Source: Diploptera punctata
Lineage: Eukaryota; Arthropoda; Insecta; Blattodea; Blaberidae
DNA: 64,000 bases
Assembly: GCA_030220185.1 (NCBI GenBank)
Contig: JASPKZ010007251.1
Location: 563,501 to 627,500 of the forward strand
Direction: 5' to 3'
Shown here: piece by piece, positions 19,880 through 29,712 of the stretch
Position numbering within the stretch: the stretch's first letter is position 1
Layout of the letters: every line of letters begins with the position of its first letter
Made by a program: the position numbers and the translations under genes
The notes under the pieces: model-generated
Database searches by the model: none
What the model saw: only the letters and a program-made list of their open reading frames with translations
What the model was told of the DNA's origin: nothing

Positions 19880-20935
19880 ATAGAAACTGGAGTCAAAAAT
19901 ATAAATAATATAACAGCAACAATAAATAGAGGCGTAAGACAGGGATTTCAGCTTTCATCCTCCCTTTTTAATATTTATATTAATGATAGGCCTATCATAT
20001 ATAATTGGCAGATAAATTTGGACTCAGATTTCAAAATAAGAAATAAGATCTTTGACATCTTAATTTTTTGCAAACGACCAAGTTATATATCTAGCTCAGA
20101 AGATGGTCTACAGAAATCACTCTTTCAATTAAATTACAGTATACAGAATTATAATTTCAAACTAAGTAAGTAAAACGAAAATCTTAGCTTTTAAAGGATC
20201 AGATACCGTAAGAGCTAAAACAATTGAACAAATGAACCGTTTTAAATATATGGGTTATGAAATCTCCTATTTTAGAAATGAAGATCTTTTTAACAAACTT
20301 AATACATTTAATTATATGTGTGGCACAATAAGAGAATATTTAAAAATACGAGAAAGGAAACAAAACTAAAATTTTATAAACCAGTGGCAGTCCCCTTACT
20401 GTTGTATGGTAGTGAATTTTGGGTTTTAACTAAAAGAGAAGAGAAAATTATAGAAGCAGCTGAAATGAGAATGCTGAGAAGTGTAGTTGGCTGCAGACTT
20501 CTAGATACAAGAAGTGAAGATATTAGAAATGAGCTAAATGTTTTTTAAACTTTTAGATAAAATAAAATAATCTAGAAAAAAAACTGGAAAGAACATGTTC
20601 AAGAATGAATTACAGAATGAATTATAGAAGCAGCTGAAATGAGAATTCTGAGAAGTGTAGTTGGCTGCAGACTTCTAGATACAAGAAGTGAAGATATTAG
20701 AAATGAGCTAAATGTTTTTTAAACTTTTAGATAAAATAAAATAATCTAGAAAAAACTGGAAAGAACATGTTCAAGAATGAAAGATGAACGCATACCAAAA
20801 ATTATCCTTGGTTCAAACCAAAAGGAGACAGGAATGTTGGTAGACCGAAAAAGAGATGGATTCAACTTTTTTAATGAGAATCTATGAGACCAGAACAAGC
20901 CTCATGGGCTTAATCCGTGATTGTTGATGATGATG
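19880..20935 (+). mobile_element. LINE-D with decayed reverse transcriptase
   Basis: A run from reverse transcriptase to C-terminus: INRGVRQGFQLSSSLFNIYI (the motif B region, normally RQGxxLSP), a destroyed catalytic motif where FADD is expected, then QMNRFKYMGYEIS and KPVAVPLLLYGSEFW. Stops and frameshifts are present. A 164-bp direct duplication lies inside. The 3' end passes through GRPKKRW-like codons to GATGATGATGAT. Confidence 0.88.
20446..20781 (+). repeat. 164-bp direct duplication within LINE-D
   Basis: 20446-20609 and 20620-20781 are almost identical: one substitution (ATGCTGAG/ATTCTGAG) and a 2-bp length change in an A-run, separated by 10 bp. The duplicated part encodes EMRMLRSVVGCRLLDTRSED. 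The near-identity implies an event much younger than the LINE itself. Confidence 0.9.
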
Positions 20936-20944
20936 ATGAGACAT

Positions 20945-21030
20945 TCCATAAACAAGCAAAAAACGGATAAAAAATTTGACTTGCTGAGGAATTTGCTTAG
21001 TTTACGCAGTTCCTGCGTGACAGACATTAG
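20945..21030 (+). repeat. Dispersed repeat Rb
   Basis: GACTTGCTGAGGAATTTGCT and GCAGTTCCTGCGTGACAG are shared with 47455-47545 (inverted) and 49610-49690. Confidence 0.65.
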
Positions 21031-21740
21031 GCCTATATAATCTCAAGGCATTTTAATTTCCGCGAGTGTACATGAGACTTTACCGGCCGACGGTTTGCTT
21101 CCAATTTAACCGCGAAGGCCGTGCATTTGGCACATAACAAAAATAATAAACACTGTCTAATAATACAAATAAATAGTAACTCTAGCGATGTTCAATTAGT
21201 TGAATAATGTCAATGGAGCAGTAAAACGCTATTGGATAGTTCTGATTCATCGCCTCTAAGAACCGTGTTCTATCAGCTATAGGCTTACTTCTTGTCGTGC
21301 ACTATCGCTAATTGGCACTAAACAAGCCTGAAACCATCAACAGGAAACGGGGCAGTGGAAAAACAAGCTATATTTCGTAACCCAGAACATGATCTTTGAT
21401 AACGGCGACGTACAAAGAGCGTGACCTAAGCGAGATAAAGCTGCGCGCAGCTCATAAAACACAGTGTTCTCACATACAGATTATCTTCTCTTTTCAAGAC
21501 GTCATTTAAAACTAATCTTGTATAATCAAAATCAAGTACTTTTGAACTTTGACGGCGTCTGAAAAGACAAGACACATTATAATTGTATAAAGGGTGTTTC
21601 TGTTTTTAATCACCAATTTCAAATATAAGACCATTTGGCCTGTTACAGTCTCAGTGTGACATTTTTTGAACATCTTCTTAGAACGAATTAGGAAACCAAT
21701 CCTGTGTATGTTCTCACAATAAATTGTCACCCATATGGAA
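21031..21740. other. No gene seen
   Basis: Slightly more GC-rich at 21060-21130 and 21400-21460, but without recognisable genes or repeats. Confidence 0.5.
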
Positions 21741-21744
21741 ATCC

Positions 21745-22195
21745 AAACAAATATCAACTAGAGCTACATCAAGACTATTCGATACCAATGTGAAAAGTAC
21801 ATTACATACTATATGGATGTGAGACTTAGAAAGAAACTGCATTATATGAAAATATTTACAGGTTTATATAAACAGACCCTGATAATTATTTTGAGAATCT
21901 GGTTACCAAAAATTATATCAAATTATGGAAGTAAACATCACAAAATTAAGTCTGGAAAGAGATTCAAATGGATTCGTCACACTCTCGAAAGAGAACTAGA
22001 CAATGTATCAAAGGGAACTCTGGAATGGAATCCACAGGGATTTTCTAGGAAAATAAGACCAAAAATTGCATTGCTCAGCACAGTAATAACAACAATTGAA
22101 CAACAAGGAAAAAGCTGGAATGAAGTCAAGGCCTTAAGCTTCCAGGAGTGACAGGAACTGCTGCTACTCCTGCTGTTGCTGCTATTCTTCGGATA
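21745..22195 (+). mobile_element. LINE-H C-terminal fragment
   Basis: Translation pieces: SRLFDTNVKSTLHTIWM, PLIILRIWLPKIISNY after a frameshift, then KRFKWIRHTLE, TLEWNPQGFSRK and GKSWNEVKALSFQE. The order matches RTE-like C-termini (…WIGHTLR…LEWNPQGxRxRGRP…). The GRP motif is lost. Several frame breaks. Confidence 0.8.
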
Positions 22196-22314
22196 GCCCA
22201 ACAATCGCTTACTCTGACGACGTCATTGAACTATAGTTTTTGAGATTCTATTTCTATATATTCGTTGCACTGTTTTTTCAATTCCGGTTATTTGAGCTTA
22301 ATTATAAAAAATCC

Positions 22315-22620
22315 ATGGCGCAACAGGCCTAGATGGGCCGTGCGTGGCCTGCCATTCGACTGTGTTAATCACAGAGGTATAAGATCATTTAGCCAGTATA
22401 TGGGTGACATGTGGTCAGCATGTCGGGTCCTCCAGTAGTTAGAGATGGTTTTCTCAACCTACAGCCAATCTTATTTTAACTACTCAATTCCCTCATTATG
22501 CTGAGTGGGCACTGGTCTCATACGGGCCGAAATTCCATAAAACATGTCTTCCGCTCAAACACGCACAAGTCATAGATCAGCACCAAGACATCGTGCCTTA
22601 AACCGTTCGGTATATTTGAG
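22315..22620 (-). mobile_element. SINE-4
   Basis: Contains ACAGGCCTAGATGGGCCG, GACATGTGGTCAGCATGTCG and TGAGTGGGCACTGG. The head at the right end is diverged. Confidence 0.85.
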
Positions 22621-22621
22621 C

Positions 22622-22934
22622 TTAACAGTCAATATAATTTGCAGGCAGTCTACACCTTTAGTATCGTGAAGTTTTCAGAAGAAAAGAACAAAAAAAAATG
22701 AAATAATCGATTTTACATTTATATCTAATCCTGCCATAATGTTCGCATTTTGAATTTTGTCGTACTTTGAAAACACATAGGCCTATACAGGTCATAAAAA
22801 AATGAAAATACAAGAGTAAATGTCTTTATGTGCATTTCGCGCTATATCACAGTTGCGAAAAATCATCACCATGGGTACCTTACTATAAGCTTAACTAGAC
22901 TATAAATGACAAATAGAAGACAAACATTTAATAT
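22622..22934. other. No gene seen
   Basis: AT-rich. Nothing recognised. Confidence 0.5.
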
Positions 22935-22937
22935 TTA

Positions 22938-23043
22938 GGGTCGGTTTCACCAACAGAGGTAAATGTATTATGCCAGTTTATGCTATGCATTATACACGAG
23001 GAAACTGGCGTAATACAGTTACCTCTGTTGGTGAAACCGATCC
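22938..23043. mobile_element. Harbinger-like MITE, copy 1
   Basis: 106 bp, nearly palindromic. It starts GGGTCGGTTTCACCAACAG and ends with its inverse, flanked by TTA at 22935-22937 and 23044-23046. GGG-starting TIRs and a TTA target are typical of PIF/Harbinger MITEs. Confidence 0.8.
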
Positions 23044-23070
23044 TTAGTATTTCAAACTGTTGGCCTCTTA

Positions 23071-23176
23071 GGGTCAGTTTCACCAACAGAGGTAACTGTA
23101 TTACGCCAGTTTATGTTATGCATTATACACGAAGAAACTGGCGTAATACAGTTACCTTTCTTGGTGAAACTGGCCC
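23071..23176. mobile_element. Harbinger-like MITE, copy 2
   Basis: A second 106-bp copy in the same orientation, about 27 bp downstream, with its own TTA flanks (23068-23070, 23177-23179). The central bases (TTATGTTATGCATTATACAC) agree with copy 1 apart from a few changes. Confidence 0.8.
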
Positions 23177-23184
23177 TTACTATT

Positions 23185-23612
23185 ATAATAAACCATTATT
23201 CTCCTAGTTATATGGATGCGAGACATTCACTCTTACTTTAAGGGAGAAGAAAATATTACGAGCATTTGAGAATAGAGTTCTTAAGAACATATTTGGATCA
23301 AAGAGAGATGAACTGACAGGGAATTGAGAAGAATATATAAGAGTGAGCAACATGATCTTTATAGAAAACCAGATATAATAAGAACAGTTATGTCTCGTAG
23401 ACTGCGATGGGCAGAACATGTGGCGTGAATGGGGAATGAAAGAGGGACATGGAAGCTTCTTGTAGGAAGACCATAGGGAAAACGCCCATTGGTAGACCAA
23501 GAATGAAGTGGCAGAATAAAATTAACCATGATTTGAGGAATGTAGATTATATAGGAGATGATTGGAAAACATCAGCTCAGGGTGGGTTTGATAGTGCCAG
23601 AAAGTTAGTTGG
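23185..23612 (+). mobile_element. LINE-A 3' fragment
   Basis: ATATGGATGCGAGACATTCAC through GATTTGAGGAATGTAG to a GATAGTGCCAG end. The residues around GRPRMKWQNKINHDL are still readable at 23449-23676. Frames are broken. Confidence 0.88.
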
Positions 23613-23639
23613 CCTCTTACAATCCACGAGATATTTCGT

Positions 23640-23850
23640 TTCTAGTGTTCTTAAGGCCACCCAAAGATTCCCCTGAGGATGATATTGAAGCATGGCTTTT
23701 GGGATTCTGTTTCTGACCATTGGTTGGACGTGATTTCTGCATTCCCCAATGTCCATACTTCACTTCCGTAACATAGTACAGATCTTGTTAGTATTTTTGT
23801 AAACCGCTGTATGATTAGAAAGTTTGATATTTATTTTATCAATTATCTCT
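23640..23850 (-). mobile_element. LINE fragment with internal deletion
   Basis: Minus strand: TRSVLCYGSEVWTLGNAEI, then directly MVRNRIPKAMLQYHPQG in another frame. These two blocks are normally about 80 codons apart in LINE-B/C/D relatives, so the piece between them is deleted. Confidence 0.65.
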
Positions 23851-23894
23851 ATTATTTTATTGAATTTATAAATGTTATAAAGTCCGGGTAGTCA

Positions 23895-24250
23895 CTATCA
23901 TCATCATCATCATCATTTCCTTTCGCTCCTAGCTGGAGTAGCCTATAGGGCCGCAATGAAGTTTCTCCATTTAGCTCTATCATCTGCCAAACTCTTCACT
24001 TCCAACAAAGTTTTTCCCATGTCACGTATTTTTCCTTCAATAGTACTCTTTCAAATCATTTTTAGTCTTCCTCTTCTCCTTGAACCCTGAGGATTCCAGT
24101 CCAGCGTGCATCTTTCTATTGCAGTTTGAGGTTTACGCAGAGTATGTCCAATCCAACGCGATTTTCTTTCTTTTATTTGTTATTCGATAAGTGCTTGCTC
24201 AGTTTTGCTCCAGGGTTGTTAGTTTGAGATTATATCAGCCATCTCACATT
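23895..24250 (-). mobile_element. LINE-H 3' end
   Basis: The minus strand encodes KSRWIGHTLRKPQTAIERCT, DWNPQGSRRRGRLK and LLEVKSLADDRAKWRNFIAA, then a stop and an (ATG)n-type tail (CATCATCATCATCATCAT on plus). It is better preserved than 21745-22195. Confidence 0.82.
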
Positions 24251-24361
24251 TAATATTGCCCGGGTAGTGGGTCACATAAAAATATCTACAAGGTGAGAGG
24301 TTAAACTACATTGGAGAAGAAGGAGGATTCATACATAAAATCTACTTACTTGCTATACTAT

Positions 24362-25214
24362 GTCCAGCCTAAGGAACACACTTGAGGAAAACGAATGGAC
24401 GGGAAATCCCCGAAGCATGTGACTGCTGCAGTTACTGCAATTCGTTCATGGTCAAAACAAAGTTCGACGGACGCGAAAAAATAGATCATGTAATCGATTA
24501 ATATAATTACATATTTGAGTCTATTCATGTAAATTAGAATACAGCATACCCCTATATGTTTCGTCGAAGGTCGGAGAGTTTTTAAAAATTCGCATTTGTT
24601 TAAAACTGATCGTTTCTTGAGAGGAAGTCAGTTACAAATATTGTGGTTGTCATGTAGTTTATATTAACTTAATACGGTGATTAAATAAAGTGATCCCACA
24701 ACAGGCCTTTGGGGTAGTAGGAGGTTAAGGCTCCCACTTTTTCTAGACAATCGACACTCTATGTCAGCAGGGTTGTCAGCCCTGCGTGACGGCCGCCTTT
24801 ACCCCCAGAACAAGCGTCTGGTACTCATTTCCGTTAGAGGCTGAGTCGACTCCAGGGTCATAGTGCCGCCAGAGGGTTTGGGTCAGTTTAAAAATCCTGA
24901 CCCCAACGGGACTTGAACCCTCGACCCTCCGGCTTGTAGCTCAGTGCCTTAACCACTACGCTACGGCGTGCCCCATACGGTGATTAAATTGTGATAAAAA
25001 TTATAAAAAGCACCCTAAAGGGAAATTGTTAAAGAGTGATGAAAAACGGGTGGTGTTAAATGCATTCATTTAGTAAGTTTATGGAGCATAATCCTGACAT
25101 TAATTTATCGGCTTGTAACAAACAGCTGACTGAGGTCGCATGTACTTTTACACGTGCTGCGCGGAGTAATACATTCGGGAGTTAAATGTCAAAGTATGTT
25201 TCTTAGGCTGGACA
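24362..25214. mobile_element. Terminal-inverted-repeat DNA transposon, decayed
   Basis: TGTCCAGCCTAAGGAACACA at the left is matched by the complement TATGTTTCTTAGGCTGGACA at the right (18 of 20). Plus-strand remnants around 25035-25185 read KSDEKRVVLNAFI and, in a shifted frame, FMEHNPDINLSACNKQL, which may be the N-terminus of a transposase. A SINE-5 is nested inside. The superfamily is unassigned. Confidence 0.65.
24687..24974 (-). mobile_element. SINE-5, full-length, with 15-bp target duplication
   Basis: ATACGGTGATTAAAT at 24672-24686 and 24975-24989 fixes the edges (288 bp). The minus-strand head has GTAGCGTAGTGGTTAAGGC and the B box GGTTCAAGTCCC. The body is GC-rich compared with its surroundings (ACGGCCGCCTTTACCCCC on plus). 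Confidence 0.95.
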
Positions 25215-25780
25215 GACAATAGTTTCCAGAGGGAGTCGAGAAGAATTGATAGAGAGTTTGGATCAACAAGTTTGAAAACATGCATTGCATCACAAATATA
25301 ATCCATTATCTCAGGTCAATACAATGAGACCTGTTCAAATGAAAGTTTTATCAATGAATACATTTATGAATGGAGGTGTAACTCAAGTCTATGAATGGAA
25401 ATACAAAACCCAAACAATGGAGAAAGAGTTTTCAGTAAATAACGTATTAAGCTTCCTATCTGCGTCAAGTTACATAAAACTTTTTAGTGTGAACAGTTCA
25501 TTTGAAATGAACGTGAATTGCTTTAATCGTTCTGATGTGTTATAACCAAATTATGACTTCACTTGATTCCAGTATCTGCTATTTTAAAAAATAGTCAATT
25601 TCCAAAAGTGTATAAATTATTCTACAAGTTCCATGTTCTGAATGTAGTAGTGCGTTTAGTATTTTTTTAACAAAAGGTACCGGTACTATTTTACCAAAGG
25701 TTAAAAATATAAAAATGCGCTTGTATTTGAGATCTAAGTCGTCCTCAACTAATTGCAATTTCAATTAAAACACTTAGAAA
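25215..25780. other. No gene recognised
   Basis: An 86-codon frame (25285-25545) has no identifiable domain. Otherwise AT-rich. Confidence 0.5.
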
Positions 25781-25835
25781 AAGTTTCATCACCAGCTTTC
25801 CAAAAGGCACTTTTTTGAAAAGCTGATGATGAAAC
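25781..25835. repeat. Small inverted repeat with CTGATGATGAAAC
   Basis: AAGTTTCATCACCAGCTTTC and GAAAAGCTGATGATGAAAC form arms with a 16-base loop. It has a hammerhead core (CTGATGA) and GAAAC, but no stem II between them, so at most a relic of the Penelope-type motif. Confidence 0.45.
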
Positions 25836-26039
25836 ATGTAGCTATATGTGGGATCCAAAGTTTAAAATCCCTGTCTCCTGTGGCGTGGGACTCTATAAGG
25901 AAAGATATTAAAATGCGATGGAGAAAAAGTTATAAGAAACCTTCTCTAATTACATTATAATTATCTCTAGCCTTTTATTAATGTTTATATCAGATGTTTT
26001 TATTATTTCTATTCCTTACTAATTTATTACTTCCCTCTG

Positions 26040-26040
<1 letters not shown>
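25836..26040. other. No gene seen
   Basis: Nothing recognised. Confidence 0.5.
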
Positions 26041-26045
<5 letters not shown>

Positions 26046-26102
<57 letters not shown>

Positions 26103-26124
26103 ATATATAGAGCCTATATATATA

Positions 26125-26156
<32 letters not shown>

Positions 26157-26157
26157 T
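26046..26157. repeat. Compound microsatellite (CT)n-(TA)n-(TG)n
   Basis: About 50 bp of CT, then interrupted TA with AGAGCC, then TG, in succession. Confidence 0.95.
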
Positions 26158-26492
26158 ATAATTAAATTTGTGAAAAAATACAAAGTAGAATACAAAGTGT
26201 AGAAATGAACTTCCTTAGAAGAACAAAAGGCTGCACAAGAATGAATCGGTTAAAGAATGAAGATATAAGAACAGAGTTAAACCTATATCCATTAAATGAT
26301 AAAATTAAAGGATATAGAGAAAAATGGTTTAGGCATGTAGAAAGAATGAACGTAACAAGATTACCAAAAGCAGCATTTAACTACAAGCCAAGAGGTTCAA
26401 GGAATGTAGGAAGATCAGTGAAAAGATGGACAGAACAACTGTGAGGCGGAACAGGCATTTTGCCTAGCCCGTGAAGTGAAGAAGAAGAAGAT
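26158..26492 (+). mobile_element. LINE-D C-terminal fragment
   Basis: Frame 26205-26444 reads MNFLRRTKGCTRMNRLKNED, WFRHVERMNVTRLPKAAF and SVKRWTEQL. It ends GAGGCGGAACAGGCATTTTG followed by GAAGAAGAAG, the family's 3' signature (mirrored at 49866). Confidence 0.88.
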
Positions 26493-26502
26493 TATTTTTT
26501 TT

Positions 26503-26527
26503 ACATTGAGCAATGCAAGCTTAATAT
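26503..26527 (-). repeat. Shared flank of the tRNA-like cassettes, inverted
   Basis: ACATTGAGCAATGCAAGCTT is the reverse complement of the sequence right of cassettes 2 and 3. No tRNA-like part is present here. Confidence 0.75.
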
Positions 26528-26531
26528 GGGG

Positions 26532-26563
<32 letters not shown>
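26532..26563. repeat. (TA)n microsatellite
   Basis: TA run directly before a SINE-1 head. Confidence 0.95.
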
Positions 26564-26567
<4 letters not shown>

Positions 26568-26893
26568 ACCGCTGTAGTCTCGAGGTAGCGTGCTGCCTTG
26601 TCATCACGCAGCGGGCCCGGGTTCGATTCCCGGACGGTACAGGCTCCTGGGTGAGGCTTTTTTTTTCGGGGTTTTTCCTCATCTGTAAGACAAATGTCAG
26701 GAAGCTTAGGGCCGAACAGTCCCCGAAAATCATCCGGCCATCATCATCATCCTTATCATTATTATCTTCTTCCTTCACCGGTGTGTAAAGTAACCACATC
26801 TGTAATTCCCTAGTAAAGCTGCAAAGCATAGCATGAAAATGCTATGATTGCAGTGAAAGACCTGCCCTCGGGTAGAATTACTATTGATGGATA
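26564..26893 (+). mobile_element. SINE-1
   Basis: GTCCACCGCTGTAGTCTCGA, B box GGGTTCGATTCCCGG (an extra CAT in the head), then body and tail to ATTGATGGATATATATAA. Confidence 0.93.
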
Positions 26894-26912
26894 TATATAA
26901 ACGTACATACAC

Positions 26913-27306
26913 ACCGGCCGCGGTGGACTAGTGGTTATGCTCCTTGCCTCTGGTCCCGAGGGTCGCGGGTTCAAACCCGACCGGGGTCGATGGATTTTTA
27001 GGATGGAAAAATCCAAGGAGCAAGTCCTCCGGGAGGGGCTTTCAGCCGTGGGTCCCGAGTCTGAAGATTTTCAGGCTCATAAAAGATCCTTAAGCCTGAA
27101 TGAAAGGCCTCTAAGCAAAATTTACCGAATTTTCCCGTCTTGGTACTACCTTGGTTTCCTAGATGCCAGTATGAGGCGGACGCTGACCACAGACCACTCA
27201 AATGACATCTATACGAAAACAAATGTAACTAAATTAGTATGGTTCAAATTCTTCCCTGTAGGGGGAGAACGCCTAAATCTCTGTTAAGGGAAACATGGGC
27301 TTACAA
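26913..27306 (+). mobile_element. SINE-3, longest copy
   Basis: The head GGCCGCGGTGGACTAGTGGT and B box GGGTTCAAACCCGACC are clear. The body has GTCGATGGATTTTTAGGATG and CCGTGGGTCCCGAGTCTGAA. The 3' part contains TGACATCTATACGAAAACAA and GTAGGGGGAGAACGCCTAAA and ends near AACATGGGCTTACAAGAAG. Confidence 0.92.
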
Positions 27307-27312
27307 GAAGAC

Positions 27313-27331
27313 ATACACACACACACACACA
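27313..27331. repeat. (CA)n microsatellite
   Basis: Short CA run at the SINE-3 3' end. Confidence 0.85.
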
Positions 27332-27684
27332 TCCTTTAGGCCTCTACTTTCATTCTACAACAGTAATTCGTTCGCTTTTTTGCAATCTTTTTTAAGTTAC
27401 GGTATTAAACGTCTGCGCTAGAATCCATACCTGCGTGTGTTAGTAGGTCTCCCGTAGAGTGAGTTTAATATCACACCGGTACTCATCTCATCCATTTCAT
27501 TTCATTCATCTACACCTGTGACGGTGCGTCAGACGTGGTCGGCGGGCTCCCCTGCCATTCGCAGATCTCTTTATATAGGGGTTCATCTCTTCTCATGCCT
27601 CGACCCGACCCTGAGTTTGACACGAGCTGAGGATATTTATTTTTATTGCATTGTCAGAGAGAGGATTGTTATCGTTTATTAATT
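27332..27684. other. No gene seen
   Basis: Relatively GC-rich near 27510-27620 but without a recognisable gene or repeat. Confidence 0.5.
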
Positions 27685-27840
27685 CAATGCCACAATATCG
27701 TCTTACGACATTTCTAGCATTCTCTCTTAGTATTGGAAGAATTTTAACCTACTCCTGAGTATGGGCGCCTGGAAGGCTGAGTTACGTTATCCAGATGATA
27801 TGATGGGTAATAAATAACGAAGCAGCAGGAGAGTTCAGGA
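27685..27840 (-). mobile_element. SINE-2 tail fragment
   Basis: Contains TTACGACATTTCTAGCATTC, GGGCGCCTGGAAGG and GATGATATGATGGGT. Only the distinctive 3' half is present. Confidence 0.75.
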
Positions 27841-28536
27841 TATTTAACATGAAAAGAACATTTGAACTGGACATTTTCAAATGAATTGTTTCATGGAGAA
27901 ATGACCTGTGTCCGTTTTGTTTTTACGAATTGAGTTTTGTGTAGGCGTGTTCTGCATTCCTAAGTTATGCATGTTTTCTCAATAAAATAGCTACAGTCAG
28001 ACTACACTGTTGCAAGTAATCGTCTCACCAAAACATAAAAACCTCACCCACTCCACTCGCCCACTCCTATTGCCTCAAGGCAGTTTACGCCTAGTTTATG
28101 TTTCTAGGGTATATGCTATTGTCATAACCAGAGAGCGGAATCTGTTCCACAATGTCGAAAGTTTACTAGTAGGCCTACTACACAAGAATACGCGCGAGGG
28201 GTGGAATGGAGTGTAGGCCTATTAAATAGCTGTATACCTACTGGGCTATGAAGAGAGTTCTGACATATAGGAAGAGAGACGCAGTAAACAATGTCAGACT
28301 TTTTTAATCAATAATGAAAAGAAAATAATGAATATTCTATTATTTTTAGCGCTTCTTTCCCTTGGTTTCATTTAGTAAAGAAATTGAGTTATTGTAGAGT
28401 ACGTCGGTAGTTCACATTGCGTGAAGTGAAATGCCATCCAAAACGAAAACAAATGTGCATGCGATAGGTCTATGGCAATCTTTATCTTAAAACTTTTCAT
28501 TACCTTGTAAGAAATGCAGGTATATTTTTATCCAGT
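27841..28536. other. No gene seen
   Basis: GAGAGCGGAATCTGTTCCAC (28130-28150) occurs inverted, slightly changed, near 29390-29412. No coding signal. Confidence 0.5.
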
Positions 28537-28539
28537 GAA

Positions 28540-28886
28540 CCAGGTTGTCATTTCGACATTTTTGGTGTTCTCTCATATCACTGGCGTAGTTGTAACCCAC
28601 TGCTGACCCGATGATATGATGGGTGATGATTATAGTAGGGGTGCGGCAGGAGAGTTCTTAATTATGAACTTATTCTAAGGAAAACATGAATGATGATGAT
28701 TATGATGGTTATATGATGTTAGGGGACCGTTTGGGCCTTAAAACTTCCTGATATTTGTCTTACAAGTGAGGAAAAACCTCGAAAAACCCTTACTCATGAA
28801 ACTTGTCCCGACAAGGGATCGAACCCGGGTCCACTACGTGATAGCTGATAAGGCAGCACGCTACCTCTAGACCGCAACAGTGGATA
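28540..28886 (-). mobile_element. SINE-2
   Basis: The 3' edge on plus reads CCAGGTTGTCATTTCGACAT. The body includes CGATGATATGATGGGTGATG, and the head is at the right with B box GGTTCGATCCC. Diverged but complete. Confidence 0.9.
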
Positions 28887-28927
28887 GCAATGCAGGTATT
28901 ATGAACATTTTATAAGATTCATGAAAT

Positions 28928-29254
28928 GTTCCGTTGAGGTATTATTCAAAATAAAAGTATAAAATTATGAAATACTTTTACCTGAACACCCTGACAGTAA
29001 TACACAAAGAAAATAATCCAGGGAAGATAAACGTACTCGAGGAGATGGACATTTTGAAAGCAGTTAACAACAACGACCATCTGATAAACGAAAATGACCC
29101 AGTACGTGTAACCCCCTCTACTAGATCTGCAGTGAAACACCAGTTTTGAATCCTGTTGATGATGGGACTAGTCCCGAAAGTGCTACAGATAAATACCTAC
29201 TAAAGTTGAGGAGACGGGCCATTTAGGTAAATATTTCATAATTTTATACTTTAA
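28928..29254 (+). mobile_element. Penelope-like end: inverted repeat plus hammerhead-like motif
   Basis: Inverted repeats AAAGTATAAAATTATGAAAT (28955) and its near-complement (29225-29252). It begins TTCCGTTGAGGT, exactly as does the element at 50122. The motif at 29152-29188 and the following AAAGTTGAGGAGACGG also match 50122-50532. An open frame at 28967-29149 (60 codons) has no domain I can name. Confidence 0.65.
29152..29188 (+). ncRNA. Hammerhead-ribozyme-like motif
   Basis: CCTG (stem I, 5'), TTGATGA (core, C3 changed to T), T, hairpin GGGAC-TA-GTCCC, GAAA, GTGC, T, A, then CAG (stem I, 3', pairing with CTG). This follows the hammerhead order with a one- or two-pair stem III. One core substitution and one additional base before stem II. 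Confidence 0.55.
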
Positions 29255-29489
29255 TTATGAACCTTATATTGTTTCCTAACGTTTATAATACAGAAGAATC
29301 GCCCGATAGGTATGCAGACATGTGATACACCTTATCCCATCCCCTCCCAGTAGTCAATACATGTATAGGCCTATGTAAGTCATCGGCATTGTGGAACAAA
29401 TTCCGCTCTCTTGACAGATGAAATGAAACGAAACGAAATGGATGACGTTAGTATGGAGAAGTAAATACAATTGAAAATATTTTTTTTTT

Positions 29490-29690
29490 CTAAACCGGGA
29501 TCTCCAGCTTTATAGAAGGATTAAGATGGAATAATTGTTTTATTCTCATAACTATTCAAAAAATCGCCCCATTAATATTCATTTCATATACAATCAATTT
29601 TAATGGGTTTATTATCTTAATCATTCTTACTTCAATTATTGTAGGAGCCGTAGGCTAGCCCAGTACTGTTGTTCTATTTTCTATTATTAT
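29490..29690 (+). pseudogene. ND2: NUMT: nuclear copy of part of mitochondrial ND2
   Basis: Read with the invertebrate mitochondrial code (ATA Met, AGA Ser), the plus strand from about 29509 gives FMEGLSWNNCFILMTIQKIA and then PLMFISYTIN and IIVGAVG. This corresponds to the middle of insect NADH dehydrogenase subunit 2, where GLSW, WQKIAP and IxGxIGG are conserved. The nuclear code would put stops and changes in it. After GTAGGC the similarity ends. Roughly 170-190 bp remain. Confidence 0.8.
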
Positions 29691-29712
29691 TTAAGAGGTT
29701 TTAAATGTATAC

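Noticed and set aside
25781..25835. Hammerhead ribozyme at CTGATGATGAAAC
   Set aside because: Core and GAAAC are adjacent with no stem II, so the fold cannot form. Kept only as an inverted repeat.
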